Part shown: one piece after another, positions 37,430 through 41,888 of the stretch
Position numbering within the stretch: the first letter of the stretch is position 1
Layout of the letters: every line of letters starts with the position of its first letter
Source: Crambe crambe
Taxonomy: Eukaryota > Porifera > Demospongiae > Poecilosclerida > Crambeidae
Direction: 5' to 3'
Assembly: GCA_963924555.1 (NCBI GenBank)
Contig: OZ004591.1
Coordinates: 1,798,001 to 1,862,000, forward strand
Length of the DNA: 64,000 nucleotides
The notes under the pieces: generated by a model
Database searches by the model: none
Seen by the model: the letters and a program-made list of their open reading frames with translations, nothing else
What the model was told of the DNA's origin: nothing
Program-made: the position numbers and the translations under genes

Positions 37430-40400
37430 ATTGTATGGAAGACATGTATGCTGAATGTCAGATCTGTGTTAGGAGCTTATTATCTATACTGTAATTTTGT
37501 GCTTGCCATCCTACATTTGTCTGAATTCTTATTGTTATCAAGACATGCATATTAAACTTTCCTGCTGAGTGACTCAGTCTCCTATAGCTATGTTGTTCCC
37601 ACCAGTTGCTAAGCTTTAACAAACTGCACTGCTTACAGTGCTCAGTGCCCAGTGCTGATCAGGGATGTGGTTATTGAAATGGGTAAGGCTATATTTTCAA
37701 TGGGAATAGTATCAATATATTGTAGTGGGGGGGGACACTCTAGGTTTGGAGCAGGTTTTCATGACCTCTGTATTAGCAGGGGAAAATATTGAAACTCAGT
37801 GCAGTTTGAGGTTGGAGACTCTGCAATGGACCTTGCTAGACTACTATAGATCTAAATCACAAAATGCACAGCAGCGTATGCGTATTAATTGCAGAGAGTG
37901 AGCTGACTCTCACGTCATGACTCATTGAAAATTTTGAAATATATCTATGTCTATCTACAGTCCAAAATGCCCCAGGCGTATGTATGTGTCGTGCAATAGT
38001 AGCGCCCTGCGTGTGCATTTATGGCATGTTCCAATTGTAATTGCTTGATCGATTTCTACATCGCTTTGTTTATAGCATGGTGGATAGTAGGGTTAGGCTT
38101 ATCTAAGTGGATTGTAGGCATTAGACATATCTAAGTGCTTTGTGGTAAGTACTTGCTTTCTATGCATGCAGCTGCCTGCCACTTACATAACTCAACAGCA
38201 AAGCATAAATCAACTATCAGCTCAACATTTCTACAGCCTTTTCTGGCGTGCGCAGCCAGCCCCAGGCACTTCCGGAACTCCAGCATAAGGGTCTGGTAAC
38301 ACACAATACTTCGACTTGTTCCCGGCCTAAATTTTTTAGTTACGTAATATGACGTTTTAGTGTCGTAAAATTACGTTGACCAGTTTAATTGTCATAGCAA
38401 CACATCTCGTGCGCCTAATGATCCCGTAATAATTATGGTTGTTATAGCTACCACGAGTCATTAAACGTCATAATGCATCAGTTAATCATATTCATCGTTT
38501 TAGCAGGATTTCTGCTAAACGGGAACAAGTCGAAGTATTGTGTGTTACTAGCCTTGCGCCAGGCTCTCAGGAAGGGGAAGGGGGAAGGAAAAAGAGAGCC
38601 TGGTTGCCACTGTCTGCGCATGCGCTGATTTTTTAAGCCACGAATCACCACACGCGTGCTATGTTAGTCATAAAACGTCATTTAAACATGGTTTCGACCA
38701 CGAGGGTTTGTCGTTTGTAGTGAACAGCAATAAAAGTGTCCTCATCTTGGGTAACACTACTGCAATGAAGAAGCAGTGGGTGACAATCCTTGTTTCGAGG
38801 GCGAAAAGGACAACTGAGCAGTAGTAGACATTTTGAGCAACAATGTACTTTGACCTATAACGTTTAGTGTTGCGGACATGTACAGGCAAGTATCCGGATT
38901 CCACAAAATCGCGGAAAAATCAGCGCATGCGCAGACAGTGGCAACCAGGATCTCTTTTCCTTCCCCCTCCCCCTTCCTGAGAGCCTGGCACGAGGCTATG
39001 TGTGTTACCAGACCCTTGCGCTGGAAGTGCCTGGGGCTGGCTATGCCAGACTAAACACTAGGCTTATCTAAGTACTGTGAGGTAAGCACAGGGGCGGATC
39101 CAGGATTTTGAATGGGAAAATTTTGGCCTAGCCACGCCCACTTTTCTTAACCACGCCCTTTTGCGCCCACTTGATGTTTGAACAAGAGAGTCTTTATCAA
39201 CAATTCTCATTATTGCTAATGCAGACAATCTTGTGGCATGCTGTTAGATATACCAGCTAATACAAACCATTGTGGGTGGCATGCTGTTGAATAGGGTATA
39301 CAAACATGCACTAAGTAATAGATAAAGCATGTGCGTGAGGTTTCTGGTTGATTTAGTGCACCGTAGCCCGAGGGCTGCAGGCCCGAGGGATGGTGCACTA
39401 AATCAACCAGAAACCGAGTGCACATGTTTTATCTATTTTAGGGCCGTCCCAATTATTCTATTTTTTTAACCTATTATTCTATTCAGAATTTCCCTCTAAA
39501 TGCTCCTATTATTCCCAATGATTCCCCCATTATTCTCAATCAAAATTATAAAATTAGTGCATGGGTACAAAAACCAGTTGGGACTCGAGAGTCAGCGATT
39601 AGCTATACTGTAACATCAATGAGGTCTCTATAGTCTTCGAGTGAAGAAGATTGTCTCTGAGTGAAGCAATTCTGTAAAAGAGAAAATACTCGTTCAGCAG
39701 CAGCAGAGCTCGGTCATGAGTATCAATGGAAGCTGCTGCTGGTTTCAGCCATGAGAGTCATGACCCACCATGTGTCATGTGAGCAGATAATTGGCTTTAA
39801 TTATTTGAAAGGCCCATTAGGCTGGAATAATTCTGTTATTCTTGCAAGCACCAAAATTATTCTGGAATAATTGGGACAGCCCTAATCTATTTTAGATCCC
39901 ATTGCGCATGCGCGTAGCTACTGTAGTCCATAGTTACAAACATCAGTACTGTTTGGTTTGCTATAGCTAGCTAATTGCTGTCTCCACTTCTTTCTTGAGT
40001 TGTGAAATAGTTTAGTATTGTGCCTGAGGGCCAACAGGGCCAACGCTGCAATAACAAAGTCTAGACAACCAGCTAGTAGGTAGGGATGCGTCGATTATGC
40101 TAGCACAAATTCAGGAATAACAGGACAGCAAAAGAATCCAGAATAAGTCAGGAATAATTAGAGAGAAATATTGAATAAATCATGTGATGTCGACACATGG
40201 CTATAAATGATGTTGCTATGAAAACATTGAAAGTGATGTTTTAGACATAGGATGTTTTTCCCACACAATTAACAATGTTGGGGAGCATTTTAGAGTGCCA
40301 TTGGTTGCAGAATTCTTCACTTCATGGATGGCTCTCTTCTCACATAGTTCAAAAGCCAAGTTCCTGTGGAAAGAGCTAACAGGAAAAGCAATGGCCTCAT

Positions 40401-41789
40401 ACAGTGCTACAAGATGGTGGTCGAAGTGGGAGATTTTTAATCAGCTTTTGGTCCAGTTTGGGGATATTGAGCCCTTCTTACGTATTAATAGCGATCTTGG
40501 ACCTGTGTCTCGACAAAAGTTGGTGAAAACCTTTGAAGATGCACAGAAACTCCCTCTCCTCAAGCTGGAACTTGCTTCTATTGTTGACTGGGGGAAAGTT
40601 TTTGTGGAAGCTACTTACATACTAGAGGGAGATGGTCCCTTAGCATTTACTTGCTATGAAATTATGCAGACCATAGTCTCAGCTATTCAAGTGGCGAATA
40701 CATTCAATGTTGATGCCATCGTAAAGAGTATCTCTCCACTCCCAACTGTTCAGCAACAACTTAAATCATATTCCAGGAGTTGCATACAACCAGGTTTGGA
40801 CTATTTCAACAATCACCTTCACAGTAGTTTAAAAACACCACTAGCAGCTTTTAAAGCTGCCCTACTCTTATGCCCACACAAAGTCAACTCTCTGAAGCCA
40901 ACTTCATCTGATGTGGATTCTCTAGAAATCTTTCCTTTTATTTCACCCACCAGTCATATACCTGCCTTAAAGGAGGAACTTGCTACCTATCTGTCTAAAG
41001 CAGATGGAGTGGATATAACTGTCGATACCCTTCAGTGGTGGAAGCAGTACGAGTCATCTATACCTGCTTGGGCTGCTTCAGCAAAGAAAGTCCTCACAGT
41101 ACAACTTTCATCAGCAGCTGCCGAATGTGTTTTTTCTATTTTAAATTCTTTTAATGATCAACAGGACAACAGTTTACAGGATTATATAGAAGCCTCTGTT
41201 ATGTTGAGATTTAACCGGTCAGCTAGCTAGCTATACTGCATGATATTCGGAGCATAATTCTGGGAATAATTCGTAATTTTTAAATGGAATAATTATAATT
41301 TTTTAAAGAATTGCCAGAAAGAATATTGGGTAAAAATTTGAGCATAATAGACTCATCCCTACTAGTAGGGGTAGTTCGTTCGAATACAATGAGTATTCCC
41401 TAGATCTGCCACTGAAGCATTACAGTTTTCTATGTATGCAGCTGCCTGCCAACTTACATATAAAACTCACATCAAAGTCTTCTAGCTAAGGAGAACAGCT
41501 ATCAGCAAGCCTATAGGAATACTTAATTGCTTGCTCGCTTGCTGTGACTCAAATGTTGTACATTGCCCTAGTAATAATTCTTTTGGGAAGGTTCTTAGAC
41601 ACTCATATTCAGTGCTGTGGAGCTCTATATTAAAACTGAAATACGGCGTCCGATTATAGGTAGTTTCTGATTATTGGCAACCCGATTACTAGCTAGCATA
41701 GCAGTGAACTCACTCTCGTGTCCGGCGAAGGATGGTTCTGGTCCTAATAATAGTAAGGACATTAGAAGTACTGCAAAGATACTGCCCAT
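5422..41789 (-). CDS. Ig-superfamily transmembrane receptor, proposed 36 kb gene with ten dispersed exons
   Basis: Proposed exons, in transcript order: 41789-41714 (signal peptide), 27447-27115 (Ig1), 26966-26364 (Ig2 plus a third two-cysteine region), 26295-26011 (Ig4), 25945-25598 (Ig5), 25494-25295 and 25240-25147 (Ig6, split), 25079-24795 (Ig7), 6066-5898 (membrane helix), 5611-5422 (tail, stop TAA). Lengths sum to 2583 bases, 860 residues plus stop; every junction keeps phase and each exon is bounded by AG/GT. The same order occurs compactly in the copies at 1-5076 and 48321-53526. Likely role: type I cell-surface adhesion or recognition receptor. Intron 1 (14.3 kb) and intron 8 (18.7 kb) are filled with mobile elements. 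Exon joining over these distances is inferred from order, strand, phase and intactness; the three exon clusters could instead be remnants of different copies. Confidence 0.5.
6180..6560. other. Intergenic/intronic stretch, T-rich
   Basis: Contains T runs (6210-6235) and no ORF or repeat that I recognise. Homology to the last Ig intron ends near 6150. Confidence 0.4.
6563..7449 (-). CDS. Tyrosine recombinase portion of the YR retroelement (fossil)
   Basis: Shows the phage-integrase fold signature: an Arg within FFGFLRCGEF, a HSFRIG box and the nucleophile Tyr in GRWKSEAYQLYVR. In this group the enzyme circularises and inserts the cDNA. Fossil; not intact. Confidence 0.72.
7505..9420 (-). CDS. 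Reverse transcriptase/RNase H portion of the YR retroelement (fossil)
   Basis: Runs from fingers/palm motifs (SRFGVIPKSGKPNKWRLIID) through the YLDD motif to RNase H (DLVIQTDASGSWG) and the linker toward the recombinase. The sequence style (LPPVKL, KREILSLVGLLQHAAKV) is typical of DIRS-like elements. Fossil; not intact. Confidence 0.78.
9510..9690 (-). mobile_element. Diverged 'E' terminal unit with hairpin end
   Basis: Begins with the hairpin AGAGCGC-AGTA-GCGCTCT and TGTAGGGATG, the same terminal design as the units at 17280-17975, in reverse orientation. Confidence 0.5.
9720..10548. other. AT-rich intronic stretch, nothing recognised
   Basis: No convincing ORF, RNA gene or terminal repeat; some AGCTAGCT tracts near 10040-10080. 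Confidence 0.35.
10549..10945. mobile_element. Foldback element, F family
   Basis: Ends ACAAGTGAATGCAAAAA / TTTTTGCATTCACTTGT, followed inward by a small ATTTC...AAAT hairpin and GTAGGGATG. About 397 bases with imperfect inner arms. Confidence 0.65.
10946..13440 (+). repeat. Diverged 'U-body1' repeat copy with long G runs
   Basis: Holds the U segment (TGATCATCTGCAGTGTAATG at about 11073) and a body1 end (GGCCCCGCCCTTAAAATGGCG near 13270). Between them are three G-rich blocks: uninterrupted G runs of about 26-30 bases near 11790-11815 and 12186-12211, and a shorter one at 11980. No gene seen. Confidence 0.5.
13441..13889. mobile_element. Foldback element, F family
   Basis: 449-base near-perfect palindrome; outer ends GTGAATGCAAAAAATTTC, then a TTC hairpin and AGTAGGGATGC; the centre has TTCCTACTTCACTCCC on each arm. 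It follows an ATT microsatellite. Confidence 0.75.
13890..14931 (+). repeat. U segment, half H-foldback and body1
   Basis: U segment 13980-14260; right half of an H-family foldback 14262-14375 (AGCTAGATTTTAGGCTATCC); body1 14376-14931 with GC boxes and AAAATGGCG at 14696-14735, ending in an ATT microsatellite. Confidence 0.6.
14932..15183. mobile_element. Foldback element, H family
   Basis: 252-base palindrome: AAGTGCAAAAAATTTC, small hairpin, AAGTAGGGATAGC, arm, AACAATCCCTAC, loop, then the mirror image. The variant GTAGGGATAGC is constant on both arms. Confidence 0.75.
15184..15792 (+). repeat. Body1 repeat
   Basis: Starts after ACTTGT with a pyrimidine tract ending in TTCTTAG. GC boxes and AAAATGGCG lie at 15559-15620. 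Ends GTCGATCTTATTATCC plus an ATT tract. Confidence 0.6.
15793..16235. mobile_element. Foldback element, F family
   Basis: 443-base near-perfect palindrome, inverted relative to the copy at 33660-34106 and part of the same larger inverted duplication. Confidence 0.75.
16236..17280 (+). repeat. U segment, half H-foldback and body1
   Basis: Second copy of 13890-14931; promoter-like GC boxes and AAAATGGCG at 17063-17110; ends in ATT tract. Confidence 0.6.
17280..17975 (+). repeat. Head-to-tail array of 'E' units
   Basis: Three units of about 240 bases start AAAGAAAAAGAACGAAAAGT. The first two end CATCCCTACTTAGAGAGTGC-TAC/TAG-GCACTCTCTGATTATTAT. An extra terminal hairpin alone (17760-17798) precedes the third unit, which is cut short. 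The ATT tail sits directly after each hairpin. Confidence 0.7.
17976..18890 (+). repeat. U segment and body1
   Basis: U from 17976, remnant of the H-foldback near 18255-18335, then body1 with GC boxes and AAAATGGCG at 18677-18720, ending in an ATT tract beside the next foldback. Confidence 0.55.
18891..19199. mobile_element. Foldback element, A family
   Basis: 309-base palindrome: ACAAGGGAAAAAGCATTTCG, TGAAATG (small hairpin CATTTC-GT-GAAATG), GATGTAGGGATGACC, arm of about 90 bases, AACAATCCCTACATATAC, loop of about 45 bases, mirror image. Arms appear identical except for terminal trimming. Confidence 0.8.
19200..19735 (+). repeat. Body2 repeat
   Basis: Always follows an A-family foldback. 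It starts TCCTGGTCTTTTTTCC and includes a GCTA repeat, an NRF1-like TGCGCATGCG and AAGATGGCTTCC at 19500-19530, then ends in an AAT microsatellite. Other copies: 30206-30720, 31440-31965 and, reversed, 34107-34442. Confidence 0.6.
19736..19975 (+). repeat. 'D' terminal unit
   Basis: Starts GAAGAAGAAGAATATAGCG, has a GC-rich GGCGGCGCGCGCGGCCG tract and ends GTCATCCCTACATAGAGAGTGC-TACC-GCACTCTCTGATAA. Confidence 0.65.
19976..21435 (+). repeat. Second 'D' unit, split by a 1236-base insertion
   Basis: D sequence before 20147 and after 21382; joined directly to the next E unit at GCACTCTCTGATAAAGAAA. Confidence 0.65.
20147..21382. mobile_element. Unclassified 1236-base DNA transposon with 5-base target duplication
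   Basis: Ends GTAGTGATACCGG / CCGGTATCACTAC, flanked by TATAG on both sides. Other D copies show the uninterrupted target CTATAGGCGG. An inner inverted repeat (CCATCCAGTAGA near 20250; TCTACTGGATGG near 20403) is present. No ORF above 83 codons, so non-autonomous; superfamily not assigned. Confidence 0.75.
21436..21915 (+). repeat. Two 'E' units in tandem
   Basis: Both end with the AGAGAGTGC...GCACTCTCT hairpin preceded by CATCCCTACT. Confidence 0.65.
21920..22190. other. Unassigned AT-rich stretch
   Basis: No feature recognised. Confidence 0.3.
22191..23060 (-). mobile_element. Fossil ORF1 (gag-like) of a YR retroelement
   Basis: Minus-strand protein pieces include GAGLPPVPQKLVNKIQAGEF, VEMAELLPDRLRV and a Cys/His cluster (FPGCKYLHICLHC). 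This pattern is typical of ORF1 in DIRS-like elements. It is broken. It may belong to the same family as 6560-9480 but is separated from it by 12.7 kb of repeats. Confidence 0.6.
23061..24126. other. Unassigned stretch
   Basis: Contains A-rich (23338-23384) tracts and scattered CpG sites; no supported gene. Confidence 0.3.
24127..24500. repeat. Tandem duplication of about 180 bases
   Basis: Two copies of a segment with TAAAGCTGACTAGATACTCA (24136 and 24312) and TCTCATCTCTGTCTGCAATC. On the minus strand each copy carries CAGGTGAGTA, a perfect donor-like site, suggesting a duplicated leader exon of an unknown gene. Confidence 0.5.
24559..24640 (+). other. Possible start of an unrecognised coding exon
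   Basis: A CpG-bearing stretch leads to ATG and MEKDEVALEIRDGSEVLGKD, then runs into an ATTT microsatellite (24628-24662). The amino acid composition looks coding, but there is no homology I know and no continuation. It could be a truncated first exon. Confidence 0.2.
24628..24735. repeat. ATTT microsatellite and T-rich tract
   Basis: Nine ATTT repeats followed by T-rich sequence; marks the edge where homology to the other Ig loci ends. Confidence 0.7.
24795..27447 (-). CDS. Seven-domain Ig ectodomain exon block, open in all exons
   Basis: Seven exons encode about 716 residues of extracellular Ig-like domains. Conserved Cys/Trp cores are visible: Ig1 LPCGV, VKWF and FHCEA; Ig2 ALECDF, IRWF and YHCEA; third region LDCRF and TIDCN; Ig4 YTCAV, VTWYY and YQCFA; Ig5 SVQWSLNG with NYFATF in place of the usual second cysteine; Ig6 LTCEL and YSCV; Ig7 LLCEI, VTWRF and YTCFA. 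Many NxS/T glycosylation sites are present. Ig6 is interrupted by a 54-base phase 0 intron (25241-25294). Unlike the copies at 1-5076 and 48321-53526, no exon here carries a frameshift or stop. Homology to those copies ends in the intron after Ig7 (about 24775) and, on the other side, near 29040, so the signal peptide and membrane exons are not adjacent. Confidence 0.82.
27448..29040 (-). other. Intron 1 of the Ig gene, part shared with the other copies
   Basis: Matches introns at 3161-3990 and 49500-50319, with two extra blocks (27585-28200 and 28265-28530) absent there. Homology stops near 29040 at the start of the repeat array. Confidence 0.55.
29085..29595 (-). repeat. Body3 repeat
   Basis: Carries CACTCTCTATGTAGGGTTAG at its outer end and an ATC microsatellite (29306-29328). 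On the minus strand it follows the G-family foldback and shares that foldback's variant GTAGGGTTAG. Confidence 0.5.
29596..29891. mobile_element. Foldback element, G family
   Basis: 296-base palindrome: ACAAGTGAAAGGAAAAAAAT, small hairpin ATTTA-TGC-TAAAT, GTAGGGTTAGTC, arm, AATAATCCCTAC, loop, mirror image. Confidence 0.8.
29901..30205. mobile_element. Foldback element, A family
   Basis: Same design as 18891-19199, adjoining the G-family element with only a nine-base ATAATTAT-type gap. Confidence 0.75.
30206..30720 (+). repeat. Body2 repeat
   Basis: Copy of 19200-19735, with AAGATGGCTTCC near 30540; ends in AAT microsatellite. Confidence 0.6.
30742..31439. mobile_element. Foldback element, A family, split by a MITE
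   Basis: Arms at 30742-30994 and 31386-31439; the inserted element is 30995-31385. Confidence 0.75.
30995..31385. mobile_element. MULE-type MITE, 391 bases
   Basis: Inverted ends of about 65 bases starting TAGCCTCGTCCCCAGGCCCC, with a nine-base duplication TGGTCATCC on both sides. Uninterrupted A-family foldbacks give the empty site. The long inverted ends and nine-base duplication fit Mutator-like elements. Confidence 0.8.
31440..31965 (+). repeat. Body2 repeat
   Basis: NRF1-like TGCGCATGCG and AAGATGGCTTCC at 31757-31790. Confidence 0.6.
31966..32386 (-). repeat. D unit and partial body2, reversed
   Basis: D hairpin end at 31968-31990, D body to about 32218, then the tail of body2 to 32386. 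The adjoining body2 copies point towards each other. Confidence 0.6.
32387..33655 (-). repeat. E unit, body1, half H-foldback and U segment, reversed
   Basis: E 32387-32625, body1 to about 33165 (GC boxes and CGCCATTTT at 32787-32830), half H-foldback 33170-33285, U to 33655. Confidence 0.6.
33660..34106. mobile_element. Foldback element, F family
   Basis: 447-base palindrome; inverted partner of 15793-16235. Confidence 0.75.
34107..34442 (-). repeat. Body2 repeat, reversed
   Basis: Begins at GCCATCTTTTC with CGCATGCGCATG next to it; abuts the F foldback rather than a D unit, a junction not seen elsewhere in the window. Confidence 0.55.
34443..34750. mobile_element. Foldback element, A family
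   Basis: Near-perfect palindrome with ACAAGTAAGGG end; right end abuts an AAT tract. Confidence 0.75.
34765..35530 (+). repeat. D units flanking a Harbinger-type MITE
   Basis: Complete D unit to 35009; a second D unit 35335-35530 lacks the terminal hairpin. Confidence 0.6.
35010..35331. mobile_element. PIF/Harbinger-type MITE, 322 bases
   Basis: Ends GGCCACTATT / AATAGTGGCC with TAA on both sides, as expected for Harbinger (three-base TWA target). Related sequence lies at 37130-37310 and 63790-63990. A 27-base hairpin ACTAGTCTCG/CGAGACTAGT sits inside. Confidence 0.7.
35535..36204. other. Unassigned intronic stretch
   Basis: No ORF or repeat recognised; some GCTAGCTAGC tracts near 36050. 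Confidence 0.3.
36205..36262 (-). other. Relic of Ig receptor intron 1, empty site for the TA MITE
   Basis: Reads CCCACGCTCATTAAATATCA then CGCTGTTTGTGACGTCACTC, matching 4650-4663 joined to 4815-4860 with a single TA. It is in the same orientation and order as expected for intron 1 of the 36 kb gene. Confidence 0.65.
36263..37089. other. Unassigned stretch with T20-G18 run
   Basis: Poly-T followed by poly-G at 36880-36918; otherwise nothing recognised. Confidence 0.35.
37395..37428. repeat. Long poly-G run
   Basis: More than 30 consecutive G; the inverted partner is the C run at 63665-63687, shorter there. Confidence 0.8.
38242..39050. mobile_element. Outer foldback MITE holding a nested MITE
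   Basis: Ends TCTGGCGTGCGCAGCCAGCC / GGCTGGCTATGCCAGA with long inverted arms (CCAGGCACTTCCGGAACTCC). It is split by the element at 38549-38998. Confidence 0.6.
38549..38998. mobile_element. MULE-type MITE, 450 bases, nested
   Basis: Ends TAGCCTTGCGCCAGGCTCTC / GAGAGCCTGGCACGAGGCTA, duplication TGTGTGTTAC on both sides. Same group as 30995-31385. The copy at 62168-62617 is the same insertion carried by the inverted arm. Confidence 0.75.
39340..39420. repeat. Perfect hairpin
   Basis: Stem GGTTTCTGGTTGATTTAGTG CACC with loop GTAGCCCGAGGGCTGCAGG; absent from the other arm. Confidence 0.55.
39439..39884. mobile_element. hAT-type MITE, 446 bases
   Basis: Ends TAGGGCCGTCCCAATTATT / AATAATTGGGACAGCCCTA with the 8-base duplication ATCTATTT, exact on both sides. 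Confidence 0.75.
40081..41361 (+). mobile_element. hAT transposon, internally shortened, 1281 bases
   Basis: Inverted ends TAGGGATGCGTCGATTATGC / GCATAATAGACTCATCCCTA (18 of 20 matching) with an exact 8-base duplication CTAGTAGG. The inverted arm near 61735-61742 has one CTAGTAGG and no element. It carries only the C-terminal half of a transposase, so it depends on another copy for movement. Confidence 0.85.
40295..41230 (+). CDS. hAT transposase, C-terminal part
   Basis: 311 residues. The N-terminal part matches the ribonuclease-H-like region after the catalytic core (SYSATRWWSKWEIFNQLL). The C-terminal part is the hAT dimerisation domain: LQWWKQYESSIPAWAASAKK, VQLSSAAAECVFSILN and MLRFN. 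The BED zinc finger and first catalytic Asp are missing, since full hAT transposases exceed 600 residues. The frame is open, so the loss is by deletion rather than slow decay. ATG choice is arbitrary. Confidence 0.8.
   Translation: MPLVAEFFTSWMALFSHSSKAKFLWKELTGKAMASYSATRWWSKWEIFNQLLVQFGDIEPFLRINSDLGPVSRQKLVKTFEDAQKLPLLKLELASIVDWGKVFVEATYILEGDGPLAFTCYEIMQTIVSAIQVANTFNVDAIVKSISPLPTVQQQLKSYSRSCIQPGLDYFNNHLHSSLKTPLAAFKAALLLCPHKVNSLKPTSSDVDSLEIFPFISPTSHIPALKEELATYLSKADGVDITVDTLQWWKQYESSIPAWAASAKKVLTVQLSSAAAECVFSILNSFNDQQDNSLQDYIEASVMLRFNRSAS
41714..41789 (-). CDS. Signal peptide exon of an Ig receptor (proposed exon 1 of the 36 kb gene)
   Basis: The exon opens with ATGGGCAGTATC and encodes MGSIFAVLLMSLLLLGPEPS followed by FAGHE, a clear signal peptide with a hydrophobic core and small residues before the cleavage region. 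It is 76 bases long (phase 1) and ends at a GTGAGT donor. It is the same length and nearly identical in sequence to the exons at 5076-5001 (minus), 48321-48396 and 61320-61395 (plus). The next exon downstream on this strand with matching phase is Ig1 at 27447. Just upstream of the ATG the flank carries a CRE-like TAACGTCA before the MULE insertion at 41889. It could also be an orphan exon left by the inverted duplication. Confidence 0.6.
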
Positions 41790-41888
41790 GGCAAAAAAAA
41801 TACCTCCTGCTTAGAGTCTTTGGAGAAGCACTTAGTGTGCAGCACTATTTTTAACTATGTGACGTTACGGTTATCAATAGCCCTCCGG

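Larger units (their letters stand above)
39088..41425. mobile_element. CAG-ended element with 5-base target duplication, interrupted by hAT elements
   Basis: Ends CAGGGGCGGATCCAGG and (reversed) CAGTGGCGGATCTAGG; flanks AAGCA on both sides. In the other arm the same element spans about 61688-62073 and is only some 385 bases. Superfamily not assigned. Confidence 0.55.

Noticed and set aside
38668-38904. 78-codon frame inside 38549-38998
   Set aside because: It lies wholly inside a MITE with long inverted ends, and its match at 62277-62498 is the arm copy.
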